Positions 15,197 through 23,085 of a DNA stretch of 47,700 nt are shown here, one piece after another. The stretch comes from Oscillospiraceae bacterium (GTDB lineage: Bacteria; Bacillota; Clostridia; Oscillospirales; UBA929): positions 1 to 47,700 of the forward strand of contig JAIRUW010000023.1 in NCBI GenBank assembly GCA_031254195.1, written 5' to 3'. Both the position numbers and the translations under genes were made by a program. The notes beneath the pieces were generated by a model. The model was not told where the DNA came from, ran no database searches, and worked only from the letters and a program-made list of their open reading frames with translations. Positions within the stretch are counted from its first letter, which is position 1; each line of letters starts with the position of its first letter.

Positions 15197-17185
15197 CTAC
15201 CTACTCTCCCGCCTGTCGATATTATTGAACACCGTAATGCTGTGCTGTCGGCTGAAAGTCTCCTTCGGGTTGAAATTACTGCCGCTGCCGCTCATAACCT
15301 CGTAGTTGCCGACGAAATTTACGGCGATACGTATACCCTCTCCGGCGTGCAGAATGTCCGCAAACCCGAAATCAGGCGGGTTGATGGTGTTGAAGTTACC
15401 CCCTGCCTTGTTGAGGATGATATGTACCTTCATTAGCATCATAGCCGCCTGTTCGCGGTTGAACTGTGTATTTACGCCGAACTGTCCGCCGCCGATTCCC
15501 GCCGTAATGTCAAGCTGTGCAGCCGCGATGATAACAGGGTCGGTGGTATCGGTAAAGGTTCTATCAGGTGCGACGGCGTATTTCTCCACCAGTTGAGCGA
15601 CGGTCAGCCCTGTATGATAGCGCAGCCAGCTCATGGCGAGGGTGACGAACTCGCTGCGAGTGATGGCGTTCTTATAGATGCCTTGCAGGGAAACGGGGAG
15701 AAAGCCCTTGTCAATCGCTTCGGTGATATGTATGTGCGCCCATGTGTCGGCGCTGTCGAGATTGGGAGCGGTGGCTTCTGTGGGAGCATCAGACAGGGTC
15801 AGTATAGCCCATTTGCCATCGAGCTTGACTGCCGCTACCCCGTCGGAGAAGCTGGTTGCGTGTTCAAAGGCAATGGGAATGACCTCTTTACCGGTCGGGT
15901 CGATATAGCCCCATTTCTCACCTTTACGAACTGCCGCCAGCCCCTCGGAAAACTGCCAAGCCAAATCATAAACCGGAGGGATAATCTCTTTACCGGTTAA
16001 GTCGATGAAGCCATATTTCCCGCCTATGTTGACCTGCGCAAATCCCTCGGAAAAGAGAACAGTAAAAACATGTGTTGGCGGTACGATCTCTTTGCCAGTA
16101 TTGTCGATGCAGCCCCATTTGCCATCAAGCCGGATTGTCGCTATGCCATTAGAGAAATCACCAACAAAGTCATACTTAGGCGGTACGATCTCTTTGCCGG
16201 TTTTGTCGATGAAGCCGTGTTTGCCACCAAACCTTACCTTTGCTAATCCATCAGCGAAAGGAAATATCGCGTCGTATGTAGGCGGTATGACATCCTTGCC
16301 CATACTGTCAATGAAACCATACTTCCCATTATCGTGTGTCAACGCTATGCCTTCGGAGTAATTGTTATCATTCCAGTAGTCCACGGTATACTTGCTGTCA
16401 ACAGACGCGAGCTTATTGCCATCTTTATCGATATAGAATGTCCCGCTGTTATCACTGACGATTGCCATATCCCCGGAGAAGACAGACGCGTGGGAATAGA
16501 TGAGTGGGATGACCAGTTTCCCAGTCCTGTCGATGAAGCCGGTTCCCTCACCAATAATCCGAACCCGCGCCAACCCATCGGAGAAGTAGGACACCTCATC
16601 GTATATGAGCGGTATGATTTCCTTGCCGGTCTTGTCGATAAAGCCCCATTTCCCACCTAGTACACGGCCCCATTGATCTGCTGTGCCGCCAACCCTGACC
16701 GCCGCCATGCCCTCAATGGAAACGTCTATAAAGTCGTATATAGGCATGGAGTATTCTTTGTCAGAATCAAAATCCTCCGCTTTGTAAAACACCCCGGTCG
16801 CATATATGCCTCCTATGACATACCCTTCTCCCTTTGTGTAATATACAGGCGAGAGGACTTCTTTGCCCGTGAAATCAATTAAACCCCGTTTACCGTCTAG
16901 TTCAACGAGAATCACATCATCGCGTTCATGGAGATGAAACACGTCGTTAGTTAACGCCAAGTCGTAAATGGGCGGCACGACTTCTTTGCCGGTTTTGTTA
17001 ATGACACCAAATTTGTCGTCTCTTCTGAATGTCGCCACACCCTGATAGAAGCCGTTTATATGCCCATACTCCTGCTGTAGGACTTGAATATCGTAGTATA
17101 CTGCCGCCGTTGTTGCCGGATAGTATGGAATGAGCGTAAAGATAAGAGCCAATGTAATCGCGAGGGATAGGATTCGTTTTTTCAT
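15197..17185 (-). CDS. secreted WG-repeat protein with C-terminal SLH domains (copy 1)
   Basis: 662 residues from the ATG at 17185 (MKKRILSLAITLAL). An earlier in-frame start lacks a signal-like beginning. Signal peptide about 1-30. Then roughly eleven WG-type repeats of about 35-45 residues of the form GKxGFIDxTGKEIIPPxYDxxxxFSEGLAxVR. From about 490, SLH-type segments (TRSEFVTLAMSWLRY, FTDTTDPVIIAAAQLDITAGIGG, FNREQAAMMLMKV). SLH domains bind pyruvylated wall polysaccharide, so the protein should be displayed on the surface. WG repeats have no settled function. It lies 103 bp after its paralogue, on mobile element 1. Confidence 0.85.
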   Translation of the reverse strand: MKKRILSLAITLALIFTLIPYYPATTAAVYYDIQVLQQEYGHINGFYQGVATFRRDDKFGVINKTGKEVVPPIYDLALTNDVFHLHERDDVILVELDGKRGLIDFTGKEVLSPVYYTKGEGYVIGGIYATGVFYKAEDFDSDKEYSMPIYDFIDVSIEGMAAVRVGGTADQWGRVLGGKWGFIDKTGKEIIPLIYDEVSYFSDGLARVRIIGEGTGFIDRTGKLVIPLIYSHASVFSGDMAIVSDNSGTFYIDKDGNKLASVDSKYTVDYWNDNNYSEGIALTHDNGKYGFIDSMGKDVIPPTYDAIFPFADGLAKVRFGGKHGFIDKTGKEIVPPKYDFVGDFSNGIATIRLDGKWGCIDNTGKEIVPPTHVFTVLFSEGFAQVNIGGKYGFIDLTGKEIIPPVYDLAWQFSEGLAAVRKGEKWGYIDPTGKEVIPIAFEHATSFSDGVAAVKLDGKWAILTLSDAPTEATAPNLDSADTWAHIHITEAIDKGFLPVSLQGIYKNAITRSEFVTLAMSWLRYHTGLTVAQLVEKYAVAPDRTFTDTTDPVIIAAAQLDITAGIGGGQFGVNTQFNREQAAMMLMKVHIILNKAGGNFNTINPPDFGFADILHAGEGIRIAVNFVGNYEVMSGSGSNFNPKETFSRQHSITVFNNIDRRESR

Positions 17186-17243
17186 TTGAAGCACCCTTCC
17201 TGTTATCATTATTATATAGGGAAACTGCAACCTATAGGGAGAA

Positions 17244-17280
17244 GAGCCGCCTTCCGGCGGCTCCAGCTACTATATCTCCC
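17244..17280 (-). terminator. hairpin between the two WG/SLH genes
   Basis: GAGCCGCC (17244-17251) pairs with GGCGGCTC (17256-17263) around TTCC, followed on the minus strand by TTCTCCC. It includes the second copy of the 23-bp repeat (17258-17280). Confidence 0.55.
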
Positions 17281-17288
17281 CTTGGCGC

Positions 17289-19142
17289 TTACCGTCCCAG
17301 CAGTTCGTCGTGCTTGATCTGGTTGAACGTGGTAATGCTCTCCTGCCGGGTGTATTTCCCGCCGGGGTTGAAATTGCCGCCTGAACCGGACATGATGCCG
17401 TTGGCACGGACAAAGTTGATGCCCGGACGCGCCCATTCCGCCGCTTTATCCATGTCGCCAAAGTCAGCAGTGGGTGAGTTGCTCACATCCGCGCCGATGG
17501 CCCGGCATGTGTTCAGTATCATCACTGCCGCTTCCTGCCGGGTGAAGTCGCCGTTGGGGTTGAACAGTCCGGGCTTGCCGTCTGCGGGGGCGGTGGAGCC
17601 TGCGGTAATTCCTAAACGGTAGGCCGCCAATATCGCGGGGTCTGTGGTGTCGGAGAAGGTATGCCCCATCCTGTCCGCGATGCCGCGCTCCGTTATGATC
17701 GCGTCTATGTCCTTATCAAGCGCGTACGCCACCCACTTGACCGCCATGCGGCAGAACTCGGCGCGGGTGATGACGTTTTTGTAGTTGTTCTGAATGTCGG
17801 TTGGGATGAAGCCCTTTTCATACGCGCTTTGGATATGCCCGTGCGCCCATGTGTCCGCGGTCGAGAGGTTGGGGGCTTCGACGGGTTTGGTCAGTTCGTC
17901 AGTCAAGGCGATGAAACCCCATTTGCCGTTACGCTGAACCGCCGCCATCCCTTCGGAGAATGCTTCCGCACGTGTATATATCGGCGGGATGACTTCCCTA
18001 CCGGTTTTATCTATGTAACCTTTAAGCATGTCAGAATTAAAAGCAAATAAACCGATCGTTCCTCCTCCTTCCAATTCAATCCATTTATAGATCTCAAAAA
18101 CCGCCAATCCTTCGGAGAAGCTCCCTATAAAATCGTATTGGCACGGCACAACTTCGTTTCCGGCTTGATCTATAAAGCCCCAATGATTTATGGTATAAAC
18201 TCCGCCATACCATGTATCATGAGTCACGTCAACAGGGAGACAGACCGCCGCCAAGCCCTCGGAGAAACTCTGCGCCTGAGCATAGATAGGCGGTATGACC
18301 TCTTTGCCCGTTTTGTCGATAAAACCGTATTTATCGTCAATCACAACACTCGCCATGCCTTCGATAAAACTATAGGCAAAATCATATTTGAATGGAATAA
18401 CCTCTTTGCCTGTCTTGTCAACAAAACCCCATTTTCCGTCAAACTGAACCGCTGCCAAGCCTTCGGAAAAAGAACGAATGCTGTCATATTTCGGCGGCAC
18501 GACTTCCTTGCCGGTCTTGTCAACAAAACCCCAGCTGCTTTTAAGCAAGTTACCAGTAGCGACAGCCGCAAGACCTTCGAAAAATGCTTGTGTGTAGATA
18601 TATATTGGTGGAATGACCTCATTGCCAGACGTATCAATATAGCCCGAGTAGTTGATGTCAACTCCGATCATCGCCAGATCTTCGGAGAAACTTTGGGCAC
18701 TATAATACTTGAGGGGAATGACCTCATTGCCGGACTTATCAACATATCCCCATTTGCCGTCAAGCCGAACTGGCGCTAAACTTTCGGAAAAAGCACTTGC
18801 GTTCTCATAAATCAGCGGAATGACCTCTTTGCCGGTCTTGTCGATGTAGCCCCATTTGCCGTCAAGTTTGACCGCCGCCATCCCTTCGTGAAAAGCGCTT
18901 GCCTCGTCGTACTTGCAGGGGACAACCTCTTTCCCTGTTTTGTCTACGAACCCCCATTTGTAGCCGGAAGCCCTATCGCCAACTGCGACAGCCGCCATAC
19001 CGTCAGAGAAATTGTCTACGTTGTCATACATGGGCAGCACGACCTCGATATAACCCGCTGCCGCAACCGTTACGGGGGAGAATGGGACAAGCGCTAGAAT
19101 GAGGGACAACGCTAACGCTAGAGATAGAATTTTCTTCTTCAT
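17289..19142 (-). CDS. secreted WG-repeat protein with C-terminal SLH domains (copy 2)
   Basis: 617 residues; ATG with AAAGGAG 9 nt upstream. Signal peptide MKKKILSLALALSLILALVP to about 28. About ten WG repeats (for example YKWGFVDKTGKEVVPCKYD, DGKWGYIDKTGKEVIP) fill residues 40-430. SLH domains follow from about 435: ADTWAHGHIQSAYEKGFIP, ITRAEFCRMAVKWV, FSDTTDPAILAAYRLGITAG, FTRQEAAVMILN. It is paralogous to the next gene down. The start overlaps the stop of the 98-residue gene by 4 bp, so the three form one operon from the promoter at 19496-19524. A surface adhesin or scaffold role is inferred, not shown. Confidence 0.87.
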   Translation of the reverse strand: MKKKILSLALALSLILALVPFSPVTVAAAGYIEVVLPMYDNVDNFSDGMAAVAVGDRASGYKWGFVDKTGKEVVPCKYDEASAFHEGMAAVKLDGKWGYIDKTGKEVIPLIYENASAFSESLAPVRLDGKWGYVDKSGNEVIPLKYYSAQSFSEDLAMIGVDINYSGYIDTSGNEVIPPIYIYTQAFFEGLAAVATGNLLKSSWGFVDKTGKEVVPPKYDSIRSFSEGLAAVQFDGKWGFVDKTGKEVIPFKYDFAYSFIEGMASVVIDDKYGFIDKTGKEVIPPIYAQAQSFSEGLAAVCLPVDVTHDTWYGGVYTINHWGFIDQAGNEVVPCQYDFIGSFSEGLAVFEIYKWIELEGGGTIGLFAFNSDMLKGYIDKTGREVIPPIYTRAEAFSEGMAAVQRNGKWGFIALTDELTKPVEAPNLSTADTWAHGHIQSAYEKGFIPTDIQNNYKNVITRAEFCRMAVKWVAYALDKDIDAIITERGIADRMGHTFSDTTDPAILAAYRLGITAGSTAPADGKPGLFNPNGDFTRQEAAVMILNTCRAIGADVSNSPTADFGDMDKAAEWARPGINFVRANGIMSGSGGNFNPGGKYTRQESITTFNQIKHDELLGR

Positions 19143-19435
19143 TGGTACATTTCTCCTTTTACATTGTAGTTACTAATTTTAATCCTCTTTCCTGCCATAA
19201 TGTCAACAAGCATGGAGTTATGTGTCACAAAGTGAAAATGTGTTCGTGCATATTTCAGGGCAGTCATGATATTTCGGGTATAGGTTATATTTACTCGTCC
19301 AGGGCCGGGCAAAATGTCTTCGATTATTTTATTCGTGCGGAGTCGCGCAATATGGGTATGGTCACAAGTCCATCCTTCCAGCTCCTTGCGGATTTCATTC
19401 AATTTCCGAATCCATGCCGGCTTTAACCTTTTCAT
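19139..19435 (-). CDS. small basic protein heading the WG/SLH operon
   Basis: 98 residues with GAGGGGGAAAG before the ATG. Basic, with no signal peptide or membrane segment. Sequence blocks such as WIRKLNEIRKELEGW and NIMTALKYARTHFHFVTHN suggest mixed helix and strand. No family recognised. Translation is coupled by ATGA overlap to the SLH gene downstream. It could be a regulator or a toxin-like protein, but nothing decides between these. Confidence 0.6.
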   Translation of the reverse strand: MKRLKPAWIRKLNEIRKELEGWTCDHTHIARLRTNKIIEDILPGPGRVNITYTRNIMTALKYARTHFHFVTHNSMLVDIMAGKRIKISNYNVKGEMYQ

Positions 19436-19495
19436 GTTCTTTCCCCCTCAATTTTTTGGCTATACTGCGGCTTAACACCGCACAATGATAAAATC

Positions 19496-19524
19496 ATTAT
19501 AGTTATGATACATAACATTGTCAA
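19496..19524 (-). promoter_or_regulatory. promoter of the WG/SLH operon with an operator in its spacer
   Basis: Minus strand TTGACA (19519-19524), 17-bp spacer, TATAAT (19496-19501). The spacer holds the perfect dyad GTTATG-ATA-CATAAC (19502-19516). A repressor bound there would block the promoter. The divergent XRE gene at 19618 is the obvious candidate. Element 2 carries repeated GTTATG sites at its own XRE promoter. Confidence 0.8.
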
Positions 19525-19617
19525 TATGTTTTTAATAATTTCTGTGATTTATGTGAACACTGCTTGCAACCACAAACCATGTGCGCTAACCTTGTCTTAT
19601 TTGAGGGGGCGCGGCTT

Positions 19618-19959
19618 ATGATTAAATTGCGTTTACGGGAATTACGCAAGCAGAACGGCTTAACACAGGATGAAGTCGCCGCACACCTGAATATTGCGCG
19701 GGTTACGTATTCGCGTTATGAATCCAGCGACAATGAAATGACCTATGAATCGCTGGCGTTGCTTGCGGATTTATATTCCGTTAGCGTTGATTGTTTACTG
19801 GGGCGGTCAAGCCCTAAGATATTCAGCAAAGCGGAAATTGCTATGGTCGACAGGTACCGCTCATTGGATGACCGGGGGAAGCAATCTGTCGTAGCAGTCA
19901 TTGAGCATGAGTACGCTTGCTTGCAATCTCGAACAATTACGAAAAAGACGGCAATGTGA
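19618..19959 (+). CDS. XRE-family transcriptional regulator of element 1
   Basis: 113 residues from the ATG at 19618 (MIKLRLRELRKQNGLTQ), which follows GAGGGGGC. A longer reading lacks a ribosome binding site. The HTH_3 domain covers about 3-60: LRELRKQNGLTQDEVAAHLNIARVTYSRYESS, then SLALLADLYSVSVDCLLG. A short C-terminal helical tail follows. Divergent from the WG/SLH operon, whose promoter spacer holds a perfect dyad, so it likely represses that operon and perhaps itself, as SinR/ImmR-type regulators of mobile elements do. Confidence 0.88.
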   Translation: MIKLRLRELRKQNGLTQDEVAAHLNIARVTYSRYESSDNEMTYESLALLADLYSVSVDCLLGRSSPKIFSKAEIAMVDRYRSLDDRGKQSVVAVIEHEYACLQSRTITKKTAM

Positions 19960-19987
19960 TTTATTTGATTTGAAAGGGATGGGATAT

Positions 19988-20455
19988 ATGCAGCCTTCTT
20001 ATATTAGTAGTGAAATTGTCCTGACCCCAGAGCAAAAGGCTAAATTTGAAAAGGACTATCAACTAACCGCTGATATGCAAAAAACGGGCGGACAAGTCAT
20101 TATTGGGATTATAAAAAAACTGAATATGACTGAGGCAAGACTTAGAGGACTGGCAGGATTGAATAGAGGCGTCAGATTTGACTATACCGAGGGCGTTGTC
20201 CAAAAACGTTTTATCATATCTGTAATCATGGCACTTGGACTAAATGTTCATGCGGCAGCGTATATACTACAAGCCAATGGAATGACATTCAATACCAATG
20301 ACCGGACGGATAGAGCCTATATATATCTAATAGAAGAACATAAAGGAAAAGATATTGAAACATGCAATGCCATATTGAGGGATTTAGGCGTTGAGACTAA
20401 ATATTTTTTAGGGTCACAAGAGCGAGGCGCATATAGACTGAGAAAACAGAAATAA
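19988..20455 (+). CDS. small regulator-like protein with degenerate HTH
   Basis: 155 residues from the ATG at 19988, with AAAGGGATGG upstream. Upstream in-frame ATGs overlap the XRE gene. The stretch IIKKLNMTEARLRGLAGLN...VVQKRFIISVIMALGLNVHAAAYILQANGMTF resembles the divergent HTH plus tail (xALxLxxxxAxxLLxAxG) seen in Firmicute regulators and kinase-linked proteins. I infer DNA or protein binding in regulation. It follows the XRE gene by 28 bp and ends at a good terminator, so the two are probably one unit. Confidence 0.6.
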   Translation: MQPSYISSEIVLTPEQKAKFEKDYQLTADMQKTGGQVIIGIIKKLNMTEARLRGLAGLNRGVRFDYTEGVVQKRFIISVIMALGLNVHAAAYILQANGMTFNTNDRTDRAYIYLIEEHKGKDIETCNAILRDLGVETKYFLGSQERGAYRLRKQK

Positions 20456-20461
20456 GTCCTG

Positions 20462-20495
20462 CCGCACACGATAAACGGTGTGCGGTTCAATTTTT
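20462..20495 (+). terminator. terminator of the element 1 regulator genes
   Basis: CCGCACAC (20462-20469) pairs with GTGTGCGG (20478-20485), then TTCAATTTTT. It stands 7 bp past the stop codon. Confidence 0.8.
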
Positions 20496-20570
20496 GTGAA
20501 AAGTGCACAAAATTCAATTAAATACATTGCCCCTTGATAGAAGCACGCTTTCCCAAACAGCCAAACGTTG

Positions 20571-20600
20571 AACCACCTGAAAACAGGGGGGTTTTTGTTT
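20571..20600 (+). terminator. second, weaker terminator
   Basis: AACCACCTG and CAGGGGGGTT form an imperfect stem with loop AAAA, followed by TTTTTGTTTT. The rest of 20496-20736 shows no gene with a credible ribosome binding site. Confidence 0.5.
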
Positions 20601-20736
20601 TCGATGAAAGACGCCAATAGGTCAATTACCTGCTATACTGCACATGGTTCTGAACCTCATGCACGGCTGGTTGCAAATGGCCGAGCAAATATTTATGAAA
20701 TGAGGTACATGACCGTGCACGGGCATAAATCACAAA

Positions 20737-21270
20737 ATGCGCAAGCAGGTCAAGTCTGGCGATCATACCTACACACTAGAGAAAGTAGGCGATAAGTGGG
20801 AGATAACAAGCATTACTTACCACAGCGCCACCGAAAGAATCACGATTGAGGTGCCAGAGGATGCAAGAGAAATACTCAAAATAGCAATGAATCAAGATGA
20901 ATACCGCAGAAAAAAAGAATCCGATATCCGAAAAGCGAACGTGAGCGGAAGAAAATGTACTAACTACAGTAAATGCGACCAATGCGGCGAGTGTAGTCGC
21001 TCCCCTGCGACATTCAAGCAAATTCGCCAGAGCAACCCCGTTGATACCATACTGGAACGCCGGGAGAGCAGAACCGAATTAGAGAGCATTATCGGCCAAC
21101 TGTCCCCAAAGCAGCAAGTTGTTATCCGGCAGAGATACCTTGCGGACAAGAAAGCCGTTGAAATCTCGCAGAGTACGGGGATGAGCAAGTCGGTAATCTC
21201 TCATATGGAGAAAAGGGCGTTGAAAAAATTGAAAACCTTTTTACAGTCAAACGTCAACTTTTTACACTGA
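20737..21270 (+). CDS. sigma-70 region 4-like protein of element 1
   Basis: 177 residues. The C-terminal part (about 110-170) reads as sigma region 4: IGQLSPKQQVVIRQRYLADKKAVEISQSTGMSKSVISHMEKRALKKLK. There is no region 2. The middle has a small Cys cluster (CTNYSKCDQCGECSRS, about 77-92) that could bind metal. Such short sigma-like proteins are common in Firmicute integrative elements, where they are thought to control transfer genes. The ATG at 20737 has no strong ribosome binding site, so the start is uncertain. It precedes the coupling protein and rep genes. Confidence 0.7.
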   Translation: MRKQVKSGDHTYTLEKVGDKWEITSITYHSATERITIEVPEDAREILKIAMNQDEYRRKKESDIRKANVSGRKCTNYSKCDQCGECSRSPATFKQIRQSNPVDTILERRESRTELESIIGQLSPKQQVVIRQRYLADKKAVEISQSTGMSKSVISHMEKRALKKLKTFLQSNVNFLH

Positions 21271-21364
21271 TTCCCCCCGTATAGGGTGAGCACAACTACT
21301 ACCTGCTGAATGAACATTCAGGGGGCCGTTGTTCGCTCAAATATTTATTAGGAGGCACAAACCT

Positions 21365-21583
21365 ATGACAAAACGCTTTCTTGCCGTCAGCAACTGGGTA
21401 GATAAGGCCACGGGTCTACCTAAGTCCACGGTCGCAGAAATCAAGGAAGGGGTCAACAAGAACGGCCACGCTTACCAAATCACCGATACCGAAAGCACCA
21501 TGCAGCTCGACGAAACCCTCTCTGTCGGCACAATTATCCGCTATACCATGACGAGGGGGGAGGTGGATAAGCAAGGTAAATAA
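21365..21583 (+). CDS. small conserved element protein, unknown function
   Basis: 72 residues from the ATG with TAGGAGG upstream (MTKRFLAVSNWVDKATGLPKS). Probably beta-rich, with no signal or membrane segment. It stands 100 bp before the coupling protein gene in the transfer/replication block. I suspect a nucleic-acid-binding accessory, because small OB-fold-like proteins occur at this place in related elements, but no motif proves it. Confidence 0.55.
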   Translation: MTKRFLAVSNWVDKATGLPKSTVAEIKEGVNKNGHAYQITDTESTMQLDETLSVGTIIRYTMTRGEVDKQGK

Positions 21584-21683
21584 TCTTAGCAATAGGCAAA
21601 ACACTGTAAGGGGGGCGCGTCAAACCGCTCCCCCTCCCCGACATTTCCCCAAAATAGACGTAACGAAACGGAGGAAGCCCCCA

Positions 21684-22880
21684 ATGAGAAAGCTCATTAT
21701 ACATCTAAAATCCGGCATGGTTGAGCTGTTCCAATACCACCCGTGGAAGTGGGCGTTTGTCATGGCATATGCAAGCGCGGCTTTACTGTGCTGGAACAAG
21801 GCTTCTACCCTGTTTGACCCTGCTGGTAAAAACATACTCTTTGCGTTGGCCGTAAGGGGAGCGGAAATCCTTACGGCATTTCTTTTAGTAGCGGGGTTTT
21901 TGATTGCCCTCGCCGCCATCGGCCGACCGTTCGGCACCTTCTTTGTACAAAGGCGGCTTCGCAGAATCGGATTTACAAACCATCTGGGACAATATCCCTT
22001 GCTTGTATCCCGCCATAAAGATAAAAACAAGAGTCATGGCCTGATATACAAGTTTGCAAACATGGGTATTGATCTGGAAACCTTTGAAAAGAAGGTTTCC
22101 GCGCTGGGGCAATGTCTAAACGCCAATATACGTTTTCTTGAGTTGTCCAAAAATCCGGCTTATACCTTCGTTTATGCTACGCCCCGGAAGCATGACAAAC
22201 CCAGCCTTATATCAACCGCAAGCGATTACCTGATCCGTGACCTAATCAATCTGCTCTGCGTGGGAAATACCGGAAGCGGCAAAAGCGTGGCTTTATATAC
22301 AATCTTAGTTTCCATAGCCCGCTTCAATCCTACTACAAGTATAACAATTTGCGATTACAAAAAATCCAGCTTTGCCCAATTCGAGGATACACCCAATTTC
22401 TATGGTTACGAGGATGTACCGGACGGGATACGCGCCTTTTACCGCGAGTTTACCGAACGCCTAGAGGCAAATGATGAACAGCGTAACAGCAAAAAGCGCG
22501 TTCTGATGATCGATGAATACGGCGCATTGATAGCGGCGCAGGAAAAGAAGCCGGCGGACGAGCTAAAAATGATGATTGCCAACATGCTGTTCATGTCACG
22601 AAGTTTGGGGCTGATTGTCATTATCGGCGTCCAGCGCGCCGACGCTGAACACTTCAAGGCGGGAGCGCGTGATCAATTCAAGGCCGTATTGGGGCTGGGG
22701 AATTTGTCTAAAGAGCAAAAGCAAATGTTGTTTACCGAACACAAGGATAAAATGATTGCTAATAATAGCGTGGGCGAGGGGTATCTGCTGGTGGATGGGC
22801 AGGAACTTGAACGGGTTAAAATCATCCCCGGCGAAGCTCCCGTACAAGATTCGCTCATTCGGCAAGCTATGTACTATTGA
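21684..22880 (+). CDS. TcpA/FtsK-like coupling protein
   Basis: 398 residues with GGAGGAAG before the ATG. Two hydrophobic segments near 22-40 and 52-80 anchor it in the membrane. The cytoplasmic FtsK/SpoIIIE-type ATPase follows, with Walker A GNTGSGKS (194-201), Walker B VLMIDEYG (273-280) and a later MSRSLGLIVIIGVQRADAEHF segment typical of TcpA/FtsK motors. In Tn916-like elements and many mobilizable elements this protein brings the relaxase-bound DNA to the secretion channel. No other secretion genes are present, so the element would need a channel from a resident conjugative element. It lies directly before the hairpin cluster and rep. Confidence 0.85.
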   Translation: MRKLIIHLKSGMVELFQYHPWKWAFVMAYASAALLCWNKASTLFDPAGKNILFALAVRGAEILTAFLLVAGFLIALAAIGRPFGTFFVQRRLRRIGFTNHLGQYPLLVSRHKDKNKSHGLIYKFANMGIDLETFEKKVSALGQCLNANIRFLELSKNPAYTFVYATPRKHDKPSLISTASDYLIRDLINLLCVGNTGSGKSVALYTILVSIARFNPTTSITICDYKKSSFAQFEDTPNFYGYEDVPDGIRAFYREFTERLEANDEQRNSKKRVLMIDEYGALIAAQEKKPADELKMMIANMLFMSRSLGLIVIIGVQRADAEHFKAGARDQFKAVLGLGNLSKEQKQMLFTEHKDKMIANNSVGEGYLLVDGQELERVKIIPGEAPVQDSLIRQAMYY

Positions 22881-22892
22881 CGGACAGGGCGT

Positions 22893-22980
22893 GCGCGGCG
22901 GCACACGGAGTGAAGCCGCCGCGCCCAGCCCCCGCCGCCATCGGCGGCGGCAAATCAGGCAGCTATCATTGCCTGCCTGA
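22893..22980 (+). other. cluster of three hairpins, candidate origin of element 1
   Basis: Three perfect stems in a row lie between the coupling protein and rep genes: GCGCGGCGGC (22893-22902)/GCCGCCGCGC (22915-22924); CCGCCGCC (22932-22939)/GGCGGCGG (22943-22950); TCAGGCA (22955-22961)/TGCCTGA (22974-22980) with loop GCTATCATTGCC. The third loop only loosely resembles the CRESS nonanucleotide. Its position upstream of rep on the same strand matches the element 2 origin. Confidence 0.5.
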
Positions 22981-23085
22981 GTGTCGCAAAACCATAAACC
23001 ATGATAAACACAAGGCTTACAGGCGCGACAAGGCGATTGACGCAAGTGCCGCTTTGTCGCAACCATTTTTTAGGAGGCTACAATC

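Noticed and set aside
20568..20795. 75-residue ORF before the sigma-like gene
   Set aside because: It starts inside a terminator hairpin, has no ribosome binding site and overlaps the real gene.
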